Shown piece by piece: positions 1-8,205 of a stretch of 64,000 nucleotides of DNA. Position 1 is the stretch's first letter. Each line of letters begins with the position of its first letter. The position numbers and the translations under genes are program-made. The DNA is taken from positions 1-64,000 of the forward strand of contig URRP01000004.1 in NCBI GenBank assembly GCA_900550375.1. The letters run 5' to 3'. The notes below the pieces were generated by a model that saw only the letters and a program-made list of their open reading frames with translations, had not been told where the DNA came from and did not search any database. This DNA comes from an uncultured Alistipes sp. GTDB lineage: Bacteria > Bacteroidota > Bacteroidia > Bacteroidales > Rikenellaceae.

Positions 1-54
1 CGCTCGGCAATGTTCAAATAAATTTGACATTGCCCTCGCTTATTCGTATCTTTG
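1..54 (+). repeat. Promoter-bearing dispersed repeat (left end cut by window), upstream of obgE
   Basis: This is a partial copy of the approximately 74 bp element also found at 34247-34320 and 47177-47325. It shares the 12-mer CAAATAAATTTG (15-26) and the ending TTCGTATCTTTG (43-54) with the reverse complement of the 47 kb copy. TTTG (23-26) and TATCTTTG (47-54), 20 nt apart, match the Bacteroidota -33/-7 promoter and point at obgE, 18 nt downstream. The -33 box lies inside the inverted repeat TCAAAT-AA-ATTTGA. Confidence 0.75.
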
Positions 55-72
55 TAACAAAAATAAAGGGTT

Positions 73-1086
73 ATGGCAGGTTCGAACTTTGTAGACTATG
101 TGAAGATTTTCGCCCGTTCGGGGCATGGCGGCGCCGGCTCGGCACATTTCCGTCGTGAGAAGTTCGTCGCTTACGGCGGACCCGACGGCGGCGACGGCGG
201 CAAGGGCGGCAGCATCATCCTGCAAGGCGACAGCCAGTATTGGACGCTGATTCACCTCAAATACCAGCGTCACCAGTTCGCCGAAGACGGCGAGTGCGGA
301 TCGGGCGCCCGCTCCTCGGGCAAGGATGCGCGCGATATCATTATTCCCGTACCGTTGGGAACAGTGGCCAAACGTGTCGTCGAGACCGAGGAGGGGGAGA
401 CCGAATTGGTTCCCGTCGGAGAGGTGACGGCCGACGGCGAGCAGCTCGTACTGCTCAAGGGCGGTCGCGGAGGGCAGGGCAACTGGCACTTCAAAAGTGC
501 GACGAATCAGGCCCCGCGTTATTCGCAGCCGGGCGAGGAGGGCGACGAAGGGGCATTCGTGCTGGAGTTGAAAGTGCTGGCCGACGTCGGTCTGGTCGGG
601 TTCCCCAATGCCGGCAAATCGACGCTGCTGTCGGTCGTATCGGCGGCAAAACCCAAGATCGCCAACTATGCCTTTACGACGCTCGAACCCAATCTGGGTA
701 TCGTCGAGTGCCGCGATCACAAGTCGTTCGTGATGGCCGATATCCCGGGAATCATCGAGGGCGCGCACGAAGGACGCGGGCTCGGACTGCGCTTCCTGCG
801 CCATATCGAGCGCAACTCCGTGCTGCTGTTCATGGTGCCGGCCGATGCCGACGACATCCGCCGCGAGTATGAGATCCTGTTGGGCGAGCTGACACAGTAC
901 AACCCCGAACTGCTGGACAAGCAGCGGCTGCTGGCCGTCACGAAGAGCGATATGCTCGACGAACAGTTGATCGCCGAGATGCAGGAGCATCTGCCCGAAG
1001 GGATTCCGACGCTCTTCATCTCGTCGGTGACGGGATACAACATCTTACAGCTGAAGGACCTGCTGTGGGAGGCGCTGCATAAGTAA
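73..1086 (+). CDS. obgE: Obg family GTPase ObgE/CgtA
   Basis: Obg is an essential GTPase that binds the large ribosomal subunit and links ribosome assembly to stress and (p)ppGpp. The 337-residue product has the glycine-rich Obg fold at residues 1-160, followed by a G domain with P-loop GFPNAGKST (165-173), switch II DIPG (212-215) and the base-recognition motif TKSD near 279. There is no C-terminal OCT domain, which is common outside Firmicutes and Actinobacteria. The gene starts a two-gene unit: its stop codon TAA overlaps the ATG of the next gene by one base. It is probably driven by the repeat-borne promoter immediately upstream. Confidence 0.97.
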   Translation: MAGSNFVDYVKIFARSGHGGAGSAHFRREKFVAYGGPDGGDGGKGGSIILQGDSQYWTLIHLKYQRHQFAEDGECGSGARSSGKDARDIIIPVPLGTVAKRVVETEEGETELVPVGEVTADGEQLVLLKGGRGGQGNWHFKSATNQAPRYSQPGEEGDEGAFVLELKVLADVGLVGFPNAGKSTLLSVVSAAKPKIANYAFTTLEPNLGIVECRDHKSFVMADIPGIIEGAHEGRGLGLRFLRHIERNSVLLFMVPADADDIRREYEILLGELTQYNPELLDKQRLLAVTKSDMLDEQLIAEMQEHLPEGIPTLFISSVTGYNILQLKDLLWEALHK

Positions 1087-1388
1087 TGGAGGATTTCGCG
1101 GCCGAGATCTACGACATCGTCCGTCAGATACCGCAGGGAAGTGTCGTGACCTACGGGCAGCTGGCGCGGCTCGCTCAGCGGCCTCAGTGGGCGCGTAAAA
1201 CGGGGCGAGCGTTGGCCCATGCCCCCGAAGGGCTGCCTTGTCACCGTGTCGTAAACAGCAGCGGACGGTTGGCGCCCGGGTGGGCCGCCCAGCGGGAGCT
1301 GCTGGAGCGCGAGGGCGTCACGTTCCGTAAGAACGGATGCGTGGATCTTTCAAAGCATCTGTGGGAGGAGGTTGCACCGATCGCGTGA
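1086..1388 (+). CDS. MGMT-family alkyltransferase-like protein (100 aa)
   Basis: The 100-residue product corresponds to the DNA-binding domain of O6-alkylguanine-DNA alkyltransferases alone. It keeps the active-site motif PCHRVV with cysteine at 52, and the helix-turn-helix segment VVTYGQLARLA (20-30). Atl-type proteins of the same size have tryptophan or alanine in place of this cysteine and only flag lesions, so this protein could be a minimal methyltransferase or a non-enzymatic damage sensor. It is translationally coupled to obgE by a one-base overlap (TAATG) and followed by a strong hairpin terminator. Confidence 0.85.
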   Translation: MEDFAAEIYDIVRQIPQGSVVTYGQLARLAQRPQWARKTGRALAHAPEGLPCHRVVNSSGRLAPGWAAQRELLEREGVTFRKNGCVDLSKHLWEEVAPIA

Positions 1389-1420
1389 CGGCGTTGTTCC
1401 GAACATTCGTAAATCGACAA

Positions 1421-1451
1421 AAAAGCCTGCATATCATATATGCAGGCTTTT
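1421..1451. terminator. Bidirectional rho-independent terminator between convergent genes
   Basis: The 14-base arms AAAAGCCTGCATAT and ATATGCAGGCTTTT pair perfectly around the loop CAT. A-tracts and T-tracts at both ends make it work in both directions, serving the rightward obgE unit and the leftward yggS. Confidence 0.93.
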
Positions 1452-1466
1452 GATCTTTTCGGGCCT

Positions 1467-2156
1467 CTATTCGTCGGTATCTTCTCTTTCGTCGGCAGTA
1501 GAATCGCGTTTGCCGAAGATGAGCGAACCGATGCGGACCATCGTCGTTCCGTAATCCAATGCCAGCGGGTAGTCGTCGGACATGCCCATCGACAACGTGT
1601 CGAACGATTCGTCGAAATAAGCTTCCAACTCCTTTTTATACTGCTCCAGCAGCTCGAAATCGAGCCGCACGCGGAATTCGTTGTCGGTATAGGTGGCGAT
1701 TCCCATCACACCGCGCACGCGGATACCCTTCATGTCATTCAACGCCCTGCTTTTGACATATTTCAGCAGCGTGTCGTAAGACCAGCCCGATTTGGTCTCT
1801 TCGTCCGCGACGTGAATTTCGAGCAGGATGTCGATGACACGGTCGTTGCGGATCGCTTCGTCGTTGATCGCCTTGATGAGGCGTTCGCTGTCCACCGAAT
1901 GAATCAGTGAGACGAACGGTGCGATGAACTTTACCTTGTTGGTTTGCAGGTGGCCGATCATATGCCACTCGATATCTTTGGGCAGGGCCTCGTATTTTGC
2001 GACCATCTCCTGCGGCCGGCTCTCGCCGAAAGTGCGCTGTCCTGCGGCATAAGCCTCTTCGATCCGGGCAGGGGAGTGCGTTTTGGACACGGCCACCAGC
2101 GTTACGCTCTTTGGCAACGTTTCCCACACATCCGATAATTGACTTTTGATCGACAT
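1467..2156 (-). CDS. yggS: YggS family pyridoxal 5'-phosphate homeostasis protein
   Basis: YggS/PLPBP proteins bind PLP without known catalysis and control vitamin B6 and amino acid pools. The 229-residue product has the fold III alanine-racemase-like barrel. The PLP lysine is K25 in VAVSKTH, followed by the family motifs RTFGESRPQE and EWHMIGHLQTNK, then IHSVDS. The length is typical. It is transcribed alone, convergent to the upstream unit, and ends at the shared terminator. The last 14 residues are acidic and probably disordered. Confidence 0.94.
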   Translation of the reverse strand: MSIKSQLSDVWETLPKSVTLVAVSKTHSPARIEEAYAAGQRTFGESRPQEMVAKYEALPKDIEWHMIGHLQTNKVKFIAPFVSLIHSVDSERLIKAINDEAIRNDRVIDILLEIHVADEETKSGWSYDTLLKYVKSRALNDMKGIRVRGVMGIATYTDNEFRVRLDFELLEQYKKELEAYFDESFDTLSMGMSDDYPLALDYGTTMVRIGSLIFGKRDSTADEREDTDE

Positions 2157-2207
2157 AATCTCTCCTTTTTTCAGTTAACGCTTCGGTAAAATTATATATT
2201 TTTTTTG

Positions 2208-2215
2208 TATTTTTG
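2208..2215 (+). promoter_or_regulatory. -7 promoter element TATTTTTG of the C69 peptidase gene
   Basis: TATTTTTG fits TAnnTTTG. Its position puts the transcription start near 2222, downstream of an in-frame ATG at 2213. This decides the gene start in favour of the ATG at 2237. No clear TTTG -33 element is seen in the T-rich stretch upstream. Confidence 0.6.
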
Positions 2216-2236
2216 ACCGCAAACTCGATTTTGTTT

Positions 2237-3916
2237 ATGAAGAACCCTTTTTTTTGTCTCTTTACGGCCTTGACGCCGTTCTTTTTGCTCGGCAGCTCTC
2301 CGGCCGAAGCGTGTACCAATTTCATCGTTACGCGCGGTGCGTCGACCGATTCGACGACGCTGGTGAGTTATTCCGCCGATTCGCACGCGCTTTACGGCTG
2401 TCTCTATAAGTTCAACGCTCCGAAGGAGGGATATCGAGCCGGTACGATGATGCCCGTGTACGAGTGGGATACGGGACGTTATCTCGGGGATATTCCGCAA
2501 GTGGAGCATCCGTACTCCACGGTGGGAAATATGAACGAACATTCGCTTATCATTACCGAGACGACTTACGGCGGCCGCAGCGAGCTGGTCGATTCGACGG
2601 GGCGGATGGACTATGGTTCGATGATCTATATTGCGTTGCAGCGCGCCCGTACCGCCCGCGAGGCGATCCGCGTGATGGCCGATCTGGCCGATACCTACGG
2701 CTATGCTTCCGAGGGCGAGTCGTTCTCGATTGCCGATATGGACGAAGCGTGGATCATGGAGGTGATCGGCAAGGGTTTTGAGCCGGACGGCAAAGGCGGC
2801 AATGCCCGCAAGGGCATCGTGTGGGTGGCGCGCCGGATTCCCGACGGTTATGTCTCGGGTCATGCCAATCAGGCGCGGATCACCACCTTTCCGCTCGACG
2901 ATCCCGAGAATTGCCTCTATTCGCCCGACGTGATCTCGTTCGCCCGCGAGAAGGGATACTACGAGGGGCCGGATGCCGCGTTCAGTTTCTGCGACGCCTA
3001 TGCGCCGGCCGATTTTTCGGCGCTGCGTGCCTGCGAAGCCCGCGTGTGGAGTTTCTTCCGCCGCGTGGCGGACGGGATGGACGCCTATGCCGACTATGCG
3101 ATGGGGCACAATCCGGCCAACCGGATGCCGCTGTGGGTGAAACCTTCGAAAAAGGTCTCCGCGAAGGAGGTGTTCGACGCCATGCGCGACCACTACGAGG
3201 GGACGCCGATGGATATGACCACGGATCTCGGTGCCGGCGGCTGCAGGCTGCCGTATCGTTGGCGTCCGATGTCGTTTGAGGTGGACGGTGTAGAATATGT
3301 CAACGAGCGCGCTACGGCTACGCAGCAGACCGGTTTCTGGCTGGTGGGGCAGGCGAGCCGTGCGGCGGGCGACGATTTGGGCATCCTGTGGTTCGGCGTC
3401 GACGATGCCGCCACGTCGTGCCTCACGCCGATCTACTGCTCGATCGACCGTGTTCCCGAGTGTCTGAGCGAACAGAACGGTTCGATGCTCAAGTATTCGC
3501 CCACGTCGATGTTCTGGCTCTTCAACCGCGTGACGAATTTCGCTTACCTGCGTTACGACCGCATGGCGAAGGATTTGCAGGAGGTGGCGAACCTGTGGGA
3601 GAATCGCGTGCTCGGAGAGGTGCGTCGGGTGACGGCCGAGGCACAGAAGCTCCAAGGGGAGGCGCGCGTGAAGTATGTGACCGACTATTCGGTGATGATG
3701 GCGCAAACGTTGTTCGACCTGTGGAAGCAGATGGACGAATATTTGCTGGTGAAGTATATCGACGGCAACGTGAAGGGCGAAACGGAACCCGGCAAGTTCA
3801 AGGATAACGGGTACGGCCGCGACATTCCGGGTGAGATTCTTTTCCCGGGGTACGACGAGAAGTGGCAGCGCGCCGTAGCGGCCGACAACGGCGAGATACT
3901 GAAGGTTGTTAAATAA
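2237..3916 (+). CDS. C69 family dipeptidase (secreted)
   Basis: C69 peptidases are N-terminal-nucleophile enzymes that cleave dipeptides. From the ATG at 2237 the product is 559 residues. Residues 1-25 form a signal peptide ending SPAEA, so cleavage would expose Cys26 (CTNFIVTRGAS) as the new N-terminal nucleophile, as in this family. GNMNEHSLIITETTYGGR is the second conserved block. An ATG at 2213 is in frame but sits inside the promoter, so I rejected it. The protein is probably periplasmic. The following lipoamide dehydrogenase gene begins six bases after the stop, suggesting co-transcription, although no functional link is obvious. Confidence 0.9.
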   Translation: MKNPFFCLFTALTPFFLLGSSPAEACTNFIVTRGASTDSTTLVSYSADSHALYGCLYKFNAPKEGYRAGTMMPVYEWDTGRYLGDIPQVEHPYSTVGNMNEHSLIITETTYGGRSELVDSTGRMDYGSMIYIALQRARTAREAIRVMADLADTYGYASEGESFSIADMDEAWIMEVIGKGFEPDGKGGNARKGIVWVARRIPDGYVSGHANQARITTFPLDDPENCLYSPDVISFAREKGYYEGPDAAFSFCDAYAPADFSALRACEARVWSFFRRVADGMDAYADYAMGHNPANRMPLWVKPSKKVSAKEVFDAMRDHYEGTPMDMTTDLGAGGCRLPYRWRPMSFEVDGVEYVNERATATQQTGFWLVGQASRAAGDDLGILWFGVDDAATSCLTPIYCSIDRVPECLSEQNGSMLKYSPTSMFWLFNRVTNFAYLRYDRMAKDLQEVANLWENRVLGEVRRVTAEAQKLQGEARVKYVTDYSVMMAQTLFDLWKQMDEYLLVKYIDGNVKGETEPGKFKDNGYGRDIPGEILFPGYDEKWQRAVAADNGEILKVVK

Positions 3917-3922
3917 ACGGAT

Positions 3923-5290
3923 ATGAATCATTACGATATTTTGGTGATCGGCTGCGGTCCCGGCGGCATGGGCGCCGCACTCCGTGCCGCGGAGTTAGGG
4001 CGCAGCGTCGCGCTCGCGGAGCGTGCCGAATTGGGAGGCGTCTGCCTCAACTGGGGTTGCATTCCCACCAAGGCGCTGCTCAAAAGCGCGCAGGTGTATC
4101 ATTACTGCCGGACGGCCGACGCCTACGGCGTGACGCTCGACGGTGAGGCGAAGCCCGATATGGCGCGCATCGTTGCCCGGTCGCGCGGCGTTTCGGAGAC
4201 GATGCGCAAGGGCGTCGAGTTTCTGCTGGCGAAAAACAAGATCGAGGTGCTGTGCGGCGAAGCCCGTCTTGCAGGCGAAGGACGGGTCGTCGTGGGCGAT
4301 CGAACGGTTTCGGCCGACCATATCATTCTGGCGACGGGTGCGCGTCCGCGCGAGATGCCCTTCATGCCGATCGACCACGAGCACGTTCTCTCTTCGCGCG
4401 ACGCACTGCTGCTCGACAAGCTGCCCGCATCGATGATCGTCGTCGGATCGGGCGCTATCGGCTGCGAGTTCGCATCGTTCTATGCCGCGCTCGGCGTGCA
4501 GGTGACCATCGTCGAATACCTTCCGCAGCTGATGCCGCTCGAAGACGAGGAGGTGGCACGGACGATGGAACGCGCTTTCCGCAAGCAGCGCATCACTGTG
4601 CTTACTTCTACATCGGTCAAGGCCGTGACGGTTGGTGACGACGGCCGGTGCCGTGTGCGGGTCGAGGGCAAAAAAGGGGAAGAGGAGCTTGCCGCCGACA
4701 AAGTCCTGTCGGCTGTCGGCATCAAATCCAATATCGAAGGGCTGGGACTGGAAGAGCTGGGCGTGCGCGTCGAACGCGACAAGATCACGGTGGACGAACA
4801 CTACCGCACCAGCGTCGAGGGCGTGTATGCCGTCGGCGACATCGTTCCCGGGCCGGCGCTGGCGCATGTCGCTTCGGCCGAAGCGTTGCACTGCGTGGAG
4901 CATATCTGCGGGGTCGATTCCGAACCGGTGGATTACGCCGTTATCCCGTCGTGCGTCTTCACTGCGCCCGAGGTGGCGTCGGTCGGCATGACCGAACGCG
5001 AAGCGCTGGAGCGGGCGATTCCCTATACTGTCGGGCATTATTCGTTCATGGCATCGGGCAAGGCTGCGGCGGCCGGTGAACGCGACGGCTTCGTGAAACT
5101 GCTTTTCGATGCCGACCGCAAACTGATCGGCGCTCATCTGGTAGGAGCCAGCGTGACCGAAATGCTGGCCGAGCCGACGCTGGCCTGCCGTCTGGGAGCT
5201 ACGGCGCGGCAGATCGCCCGCACGATCCATGCCCATCCGACGATGAATGAAGGGGTGATGGAGGCGGCAGCGGCGGTGCCGGAGAACTGA
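3923..5290 (+). CDS. lpdA: Dihydrolipoyl dehydrogenase (E3)
   Basis: This flavoprotein reoxidises dihydrolipoamide in 2-oxoacid dehydrogenase or glycine cleavage complexes using NAD+. The 455-residue product has the FAD loop GCGPGGMG (10-17), the redox-active disulfide C41/C46 in GGVCLNWGCIPTK, the NAD loop GSGAIG (175-180), and the C-terminal interface motif HAHPTMNEG carrying the catalytic His-Glu pair. No E1 or E2 gene is in the window, so it probably serves complexes encoded elsewhere. A hairpin terminator follows. Confidence 0.95.
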   Translation: MNHYDILVIGCGPGGMGAALRAAELGRSVALAERAELGGVCLNWGCIPTKALLKSAQVYHYCRTADAYGVTLDGEAKPDMARIVARSRGVSETMRKGVEFLLAKNKIEVLCGEARLAGEGRVVVGDRTVSADHIILATGARPREMPFMPIDHEHVLSSRDALLLDKLPASMIVVGSGAIGCEFASFYAALGVQVTIVEYLPQLMPLEDEEVARTMERAFRKQRITVLTSTSVKAVTVGDDGRCRVRVEGKKGEEELAADKVLSAVGIKSNIEGLGLEELGVRVERDKITVDEHYRTSVEGVYAVGDIVPGPALAHVASAEALHCVEHICGVDSEPVDYAVIPSCVFTAPEVASVGMTEREALERAIPYTVGHYSFMASGKAAAAGERDGFVKLLFDADRKLIGAHLVGASVTEMLAEPTLACRLGATARQIARTIHAHPTMNEGVMEAAAAVPEN

Positions 5291-5310
5291 TCGGACGGAT
5301 CGGAGAAATG

Positions 5311-5342
5311 CGGGATGCAATGGAAATTGCATCCCGTTTTTT
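5311..5342 (+). terminator. Rho-independent terminator after lpdA
   Basis: CGGGATGCAAT (5311-5321) pairs with ATTGCATCCCG (5326-5336) around GGAA and is followed by T6. Confidence 0.9.
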
Positions 5343-6135
5343 ATTGGCCAAAGAGGATTTCGTGGTTGGTGACGCGCAGTCGGTAGCGGCCGTTGAAATA
5401 CTCGACGATGCCGCAGAGTGTTCCTTCGCCGGCAGGCAGTGGTTTGCGGGCATAGTCGCACCGGCGGTCGGTGCGGACGACGAATTGCCGTCCGTCCGCG
5501 TCGAGCAGCGTGCGGTCCGTGGTGACGGGATCGCCGGTTTCGGGGTCGAAGTCGCACCATGTCGCGCCGTCTTCGGCGAAATGTACCTTGTCGAAACGTA
5601 TGTAACGGCTGATGTGACGCGGCGTAACCGCTTCGAAACTGAGCGTCAGCGGCTGTCGTCGTGCTGCTGCCGGCGTCACGGAGAGATAGCGCGCAACATC
5701 GCCTGCGGGGATGCGGTCGACGCAGTAGTCGCCGGTCGGAAAGATACCCAGCAGCAGCGTGCCGCCCTCGCTGCCGAGCGCCAGTCCCTGACAGTCGATC
5801 GTGACGAAATCGAACAGCCGGCAGGTGCGATAGAGCTTTTCTCCGTCGATCGAAACGACGATGCCGCCCGTGTCGTCCTCCACGACGATCTCTTTGTAGA
5901 ATTCGCCCGAAGTATCGTTGGCGACGATGTATCCCCGAATCGAAATATCCTGTGTGATGCGGGTCGTGCGGTCGTGGTAGAGCGATTTGAGAACGCTGAT
6001 GCTCTGGACGCCGGTCGGCGGGGTCTCGCCGTCCTGCGCGCCCTTTTCATACAAAAGCCGGTCGGAGTCGCTGCACCCCGAGACGCAGGCGAGGAGCGCC
6101 AGCGCACAGAGTTTAATGCGTACAGTCGTTTTCAT
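5341..6135 (-). CDS. DUF5689 domain lipoprotein (second of a tandem pair)
   Basis: The 264-residue product has a lipoprotein signal with lipobox VSGC (Cys21) and one DUF5689 domain, an OB-fold-like module found in Bacteroidota envelope proteins. The order is SISVLKSLY, DISIRGYIVANDTSGEFYKEIVVEDDTGG, then an all-beta C-terminal half ending RYRLRVTNHEILFG. The function is unknown. It overlaps the upstream paralogue by 23 bases, indicating translational coupling in the operon serB-DUF5689-DUF5689. The two copies are clearly related but diverged, which suggests an old duplication with distinct roles. Confidence 0.85.
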   Translation of the reverse strand: MKTTVRIKLCALALLACVSGCSDSDRLLYEKGAQDGETPPTGVQSISVLKSLYHDRTTRITQDISIRGYIVANDTSGEFYKEIVVEDDTGGIVVSIDGEKLYRTCRLFDFVTIDCQGLALGSEGGTLLLGIFPTGDYCVDRIPAGDVARYLSVTPAAARRQPLTLSFEAVTPRHISRYIRFDKVHFAEDGATWCDFDPETGDPVTTDRTLLDADGRQFVVRTDRRCDYARKPLPAGEGTLCGIVEYFNGRYRLRVTNHEILFGQ

Positions 6136-6892
6136 CGCGCATCTGGAGGATAAATTGTTTTCCGTAGCCGCCGGCCGTTCCGTATTCGAGAATTCCCGTC
6201 AGCGAACACGTCTCCTGCGGAGTCTCCTGTTCGGAGAAGCGGGCGTAGGCACTCGTGTAGACGGCGATCGTCCCGCCTGCGGCGTCTTCGAAGAGCCGGT
6301 ACCCTTCCCACGGCTGCGGGACGGTCCGGTCTGCGTCGGGACGCAGCCGCAGGGCATCGATGCGGATCAGACGTCCGCACAACGCCGTGTTCAGCTGCGG
6401 CAGGGTGCATACGACGGCCGGCATGATCTCGGGTCGTTCGTCCGCGCGGTGCAGCATCCGCTCGAGGAGCACGCGCGACGAGATATAGTCGGTCGGGTAA
6501 GGGCTGTACGCATCGGGCGGCATCCCGATCTGCAACACACTGTTTCGTTCGCCGAGCGCGCAGCCCTGCAACGACGCCGTCAGGTAACTGCCCGGCGCAT
6601 AGATCGTGTAGAGGTTGTATTCGGCGATGCGCAGTTCCACGCCGCCCGTGCCGTCGTCGAGTACCAGCGTACGGTAGAAGTTGCCCGCTTCGTCGCTCGA
6701 TACGACACGGCCGCCGATGACCAGCTCCTCGCGGATCGGAACCGTCTCTCCGCGGTAGAACGAACGCAGCGAGGCGATCGTGATATTCGCCGCAGGAATC
6801 TCGCCGGACGTGTCGGGCGTGTCGAAATGCTCATGGCATCCGCACGACAATCCGCACAGGGCGAGCATTCCGATGACGACCGACCGCTTCAT
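6113..6892 (-). CDS. DUF5689 domain lipoprotein (first of a tandem pair)
   Basis: This 259-residue predicted lipoprotein has lipobox LSCGC near residue 19 and the same domain pattern as its downstream paralogue: ITIASLRSFYRG, ELVIGGRVVSSDEAGNFYRT, LVLDDGTGGVELRI. It begins four bases after the serB stop, so it belongs to that operon. The cell-surface or periplasmic role is unknown; the domain is often attached to nucleic-acid or sugar-binding modules, but no extra module is visible here. Confidence 0.85.
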   Translation of the reverse strand: MKRSVVIGMLALCGLSCGCHEHFDTPDTSGEIPAANITIASLRSFYRGETVPIREELVIGGRVVSSDEAGNFYRTLVLDDGTGGVELRIAEYNLYTIYAPGSYLTASLQGCALGERNSVLQIGMPPDAYSPYPTDYISSRVLLERMLHRADERPEIMPAVVCTLPQLNTALCGRLIRIDALRLRPDADRTVPQPWEGYRLFEDAAGGTIAVYTSAYARFSEQETPQETCSLTGILEYGTAGGYGKQFILQMRDENDCTH

Positions 6893-6896
6893 CGCG

Positions 6897-8120
6897 TCAA
6901 CGTTCGATCCACGAATCCTTCAATCCGAGGAAGTAGAGGATCCCGTCGAGTCCGATGGTGGAGATCGATTGTCCGGCGGTGGCCTTCACCTTCGGTTTGG
7001 CGTGGAAGGCGATGCCCAGTCCCGCGAGCGAGAGCATCGGCAGGTCGTTGGCGCCGTCGCCCACGGCGATCGACTGGGCGATATTGATATTCTCGAACTG
7101 GCACAGCAAACGCAGCAGTTCGGCTTTGCGGCGGCCGTCGACGATCTCACCCACGTAGCGTCCTGTGAGACGGCCGTCGACGATCTCCAACTCGTTGGCA
7201 TAGACGTAGTCGAAGCCGAACCGCTGCCGCAGATAGTTGCCGAAATAGGTGAATCCGCCCGAGAGGATCGCCGTCTTGTAGCCCACGCGTTTGAGGATGG
7301 TCATCATGCGTTCCAGCCCCTCGGTGATGGGCAGCCGCTGTGCGATCTCCTCCATGACCGCGACGTCGAGACCCTTCAGGAGCGCCACGCGCTCGGTGAA
7401 ACTTTCGCGGAAATCGATCTCGCCCCGCATGGCGCGTTCGGTGATGGCGCGTACCTGTGCGCCGACGCCGGCGCGTTCGGCCAGTTCGTCGATCACCTCG
7501 GTCTCGATGAGCGTCGAATCCATATCGAAACAGATCAGCCGCCGGCTGCGGCGGAAGATATCGTCGCGCTGGAACGAAATGTCGACCCCGTTGTTCGAGA
7601 AGGAGATGAATTTCTCTTGGATATCGGTCGTTGCCTCTTCGGTGAGCGATCCGCGCACCGAGAATTCGATGCACGATTTCGGCGTCCGTTCGTCCTCGTG
7701 CAGCGGCACGCGGCCCGTCATGCGCTTGATGGCGTCGATATTGAGCCCCTGCCGCGATATCACGCCCGCCACGTCGGCGATGTGACGCGCCGTGAGCTGA
7801 CGCCCCAGCAGCGTGATGATGTAACGGTTTTTGCCCTGCATACCCACCCATGCCGAGTAACGCTCCTCACTGATGGGTGTGAAACGGATATTGATCCCCA
7901 GCTCCGAGGATTTGAAGAGCAGCTCCTTCATGATCGCACCCGATTTGTCGGAGGTCGTTTTGATGAGGATGCCCAGCGTAAGCGACTGATGGATATTGGC
8001 CTGACCGATGTCGAGAATGAACGCATCGTAGCGGGCCAGAATGTCCGTGAGCGACGAGGTGAGGCCGGGTTGATCCTTTCCGGCTATGTTGATTTGAATG
8101 ATTTCTACCTGAGATTCCAT
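6897..8120 (-). CDS. serB: Phosphoserine phosphatase SerB with N-terminal ACT domains
   Basis: SerB performs the last step of serine synthesis. The 407-residue product has an N-terminal ACT region (about 1-170), likely the serine-sensing part, and a C-terminal HAD phosphatase. The nucleophile and acid pair is D199/D201 in CFDMDSTLIE. The substrate cap contains MRGEIDFRESF, and motif III/IV is VGDGANDLPML. It heads a three-gene leftward operon with two DUF5689 lipoproteins, an association with no obvious metabolic reason. A TAATTTTG -7 box lies 23 bases upstream. Confidence 0.95.
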   Translation of the reverse strand: MESQVEIIQINIAGKDQPGLTSSLTDILARYDAFILDIGQANIHQSLTLGILIKTTSDKSGAIMKELLFKSSELGINIRFTPISEERYSAWVGMQGKNRYIITLLGRQLTARHIADVAGVISRQGLNIDAIKRMTGRVPLHEDERTPKSCIEFSVRGSLTEEATTDIQEKFISFSNNGVDISFQRDDIFRRSRRLICFDMDSTLIETEVIDELAERAGVGAQVRAITERAMRGEIDFRESFTERVALLKGLDVAVMEEIAQRLPITEGLERMMTILKRVGYKTAILSGGFTYFGNYLRQRFGFDYVYANELEIVDGRLTGRYVGEIVDGRRKAELLRLLCQFENINIAQSIAVGDGANDLPMLSLAGLGIAFHAKPKVKATAGQSISTIGLDGILYFLGLKDSWIER

Positions 8121-8142
8121 GATCGGATGTTAAATGTGCAGA

Positions 8143-8150
8143 CAAAATTA
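8143..8150 (-). promoter_or_regulatory. Probable -7 element of the serB operon (TAATTTTG on the minus strand)
   Basis: The + strand reads CAAAATTA. It matches TAnnTTTG and lies 23 bases before the serB ATG. No clear -33 partner. Confidence 0.45.
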
Positions 8151-8172
8151 GTAGTTTTTTCTAATAAAATAG

Positions 8173-8180
8173 TACTTTTG
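8173..8180 (+). promoter_or_regulatory. Probable -7 element TACTTTTG for the MscS gene
   Basis: It matches TAnnTTTG and lies 26 bases before the chosen ATG at 8206. It is divergent from the serB promoter, so 8121-8205 is a compact divergent promoter region. Confidence 0.5.
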
Positions 8181-8205
8181 TAACTCAAACGACAAGAATT
8201 TGCTT

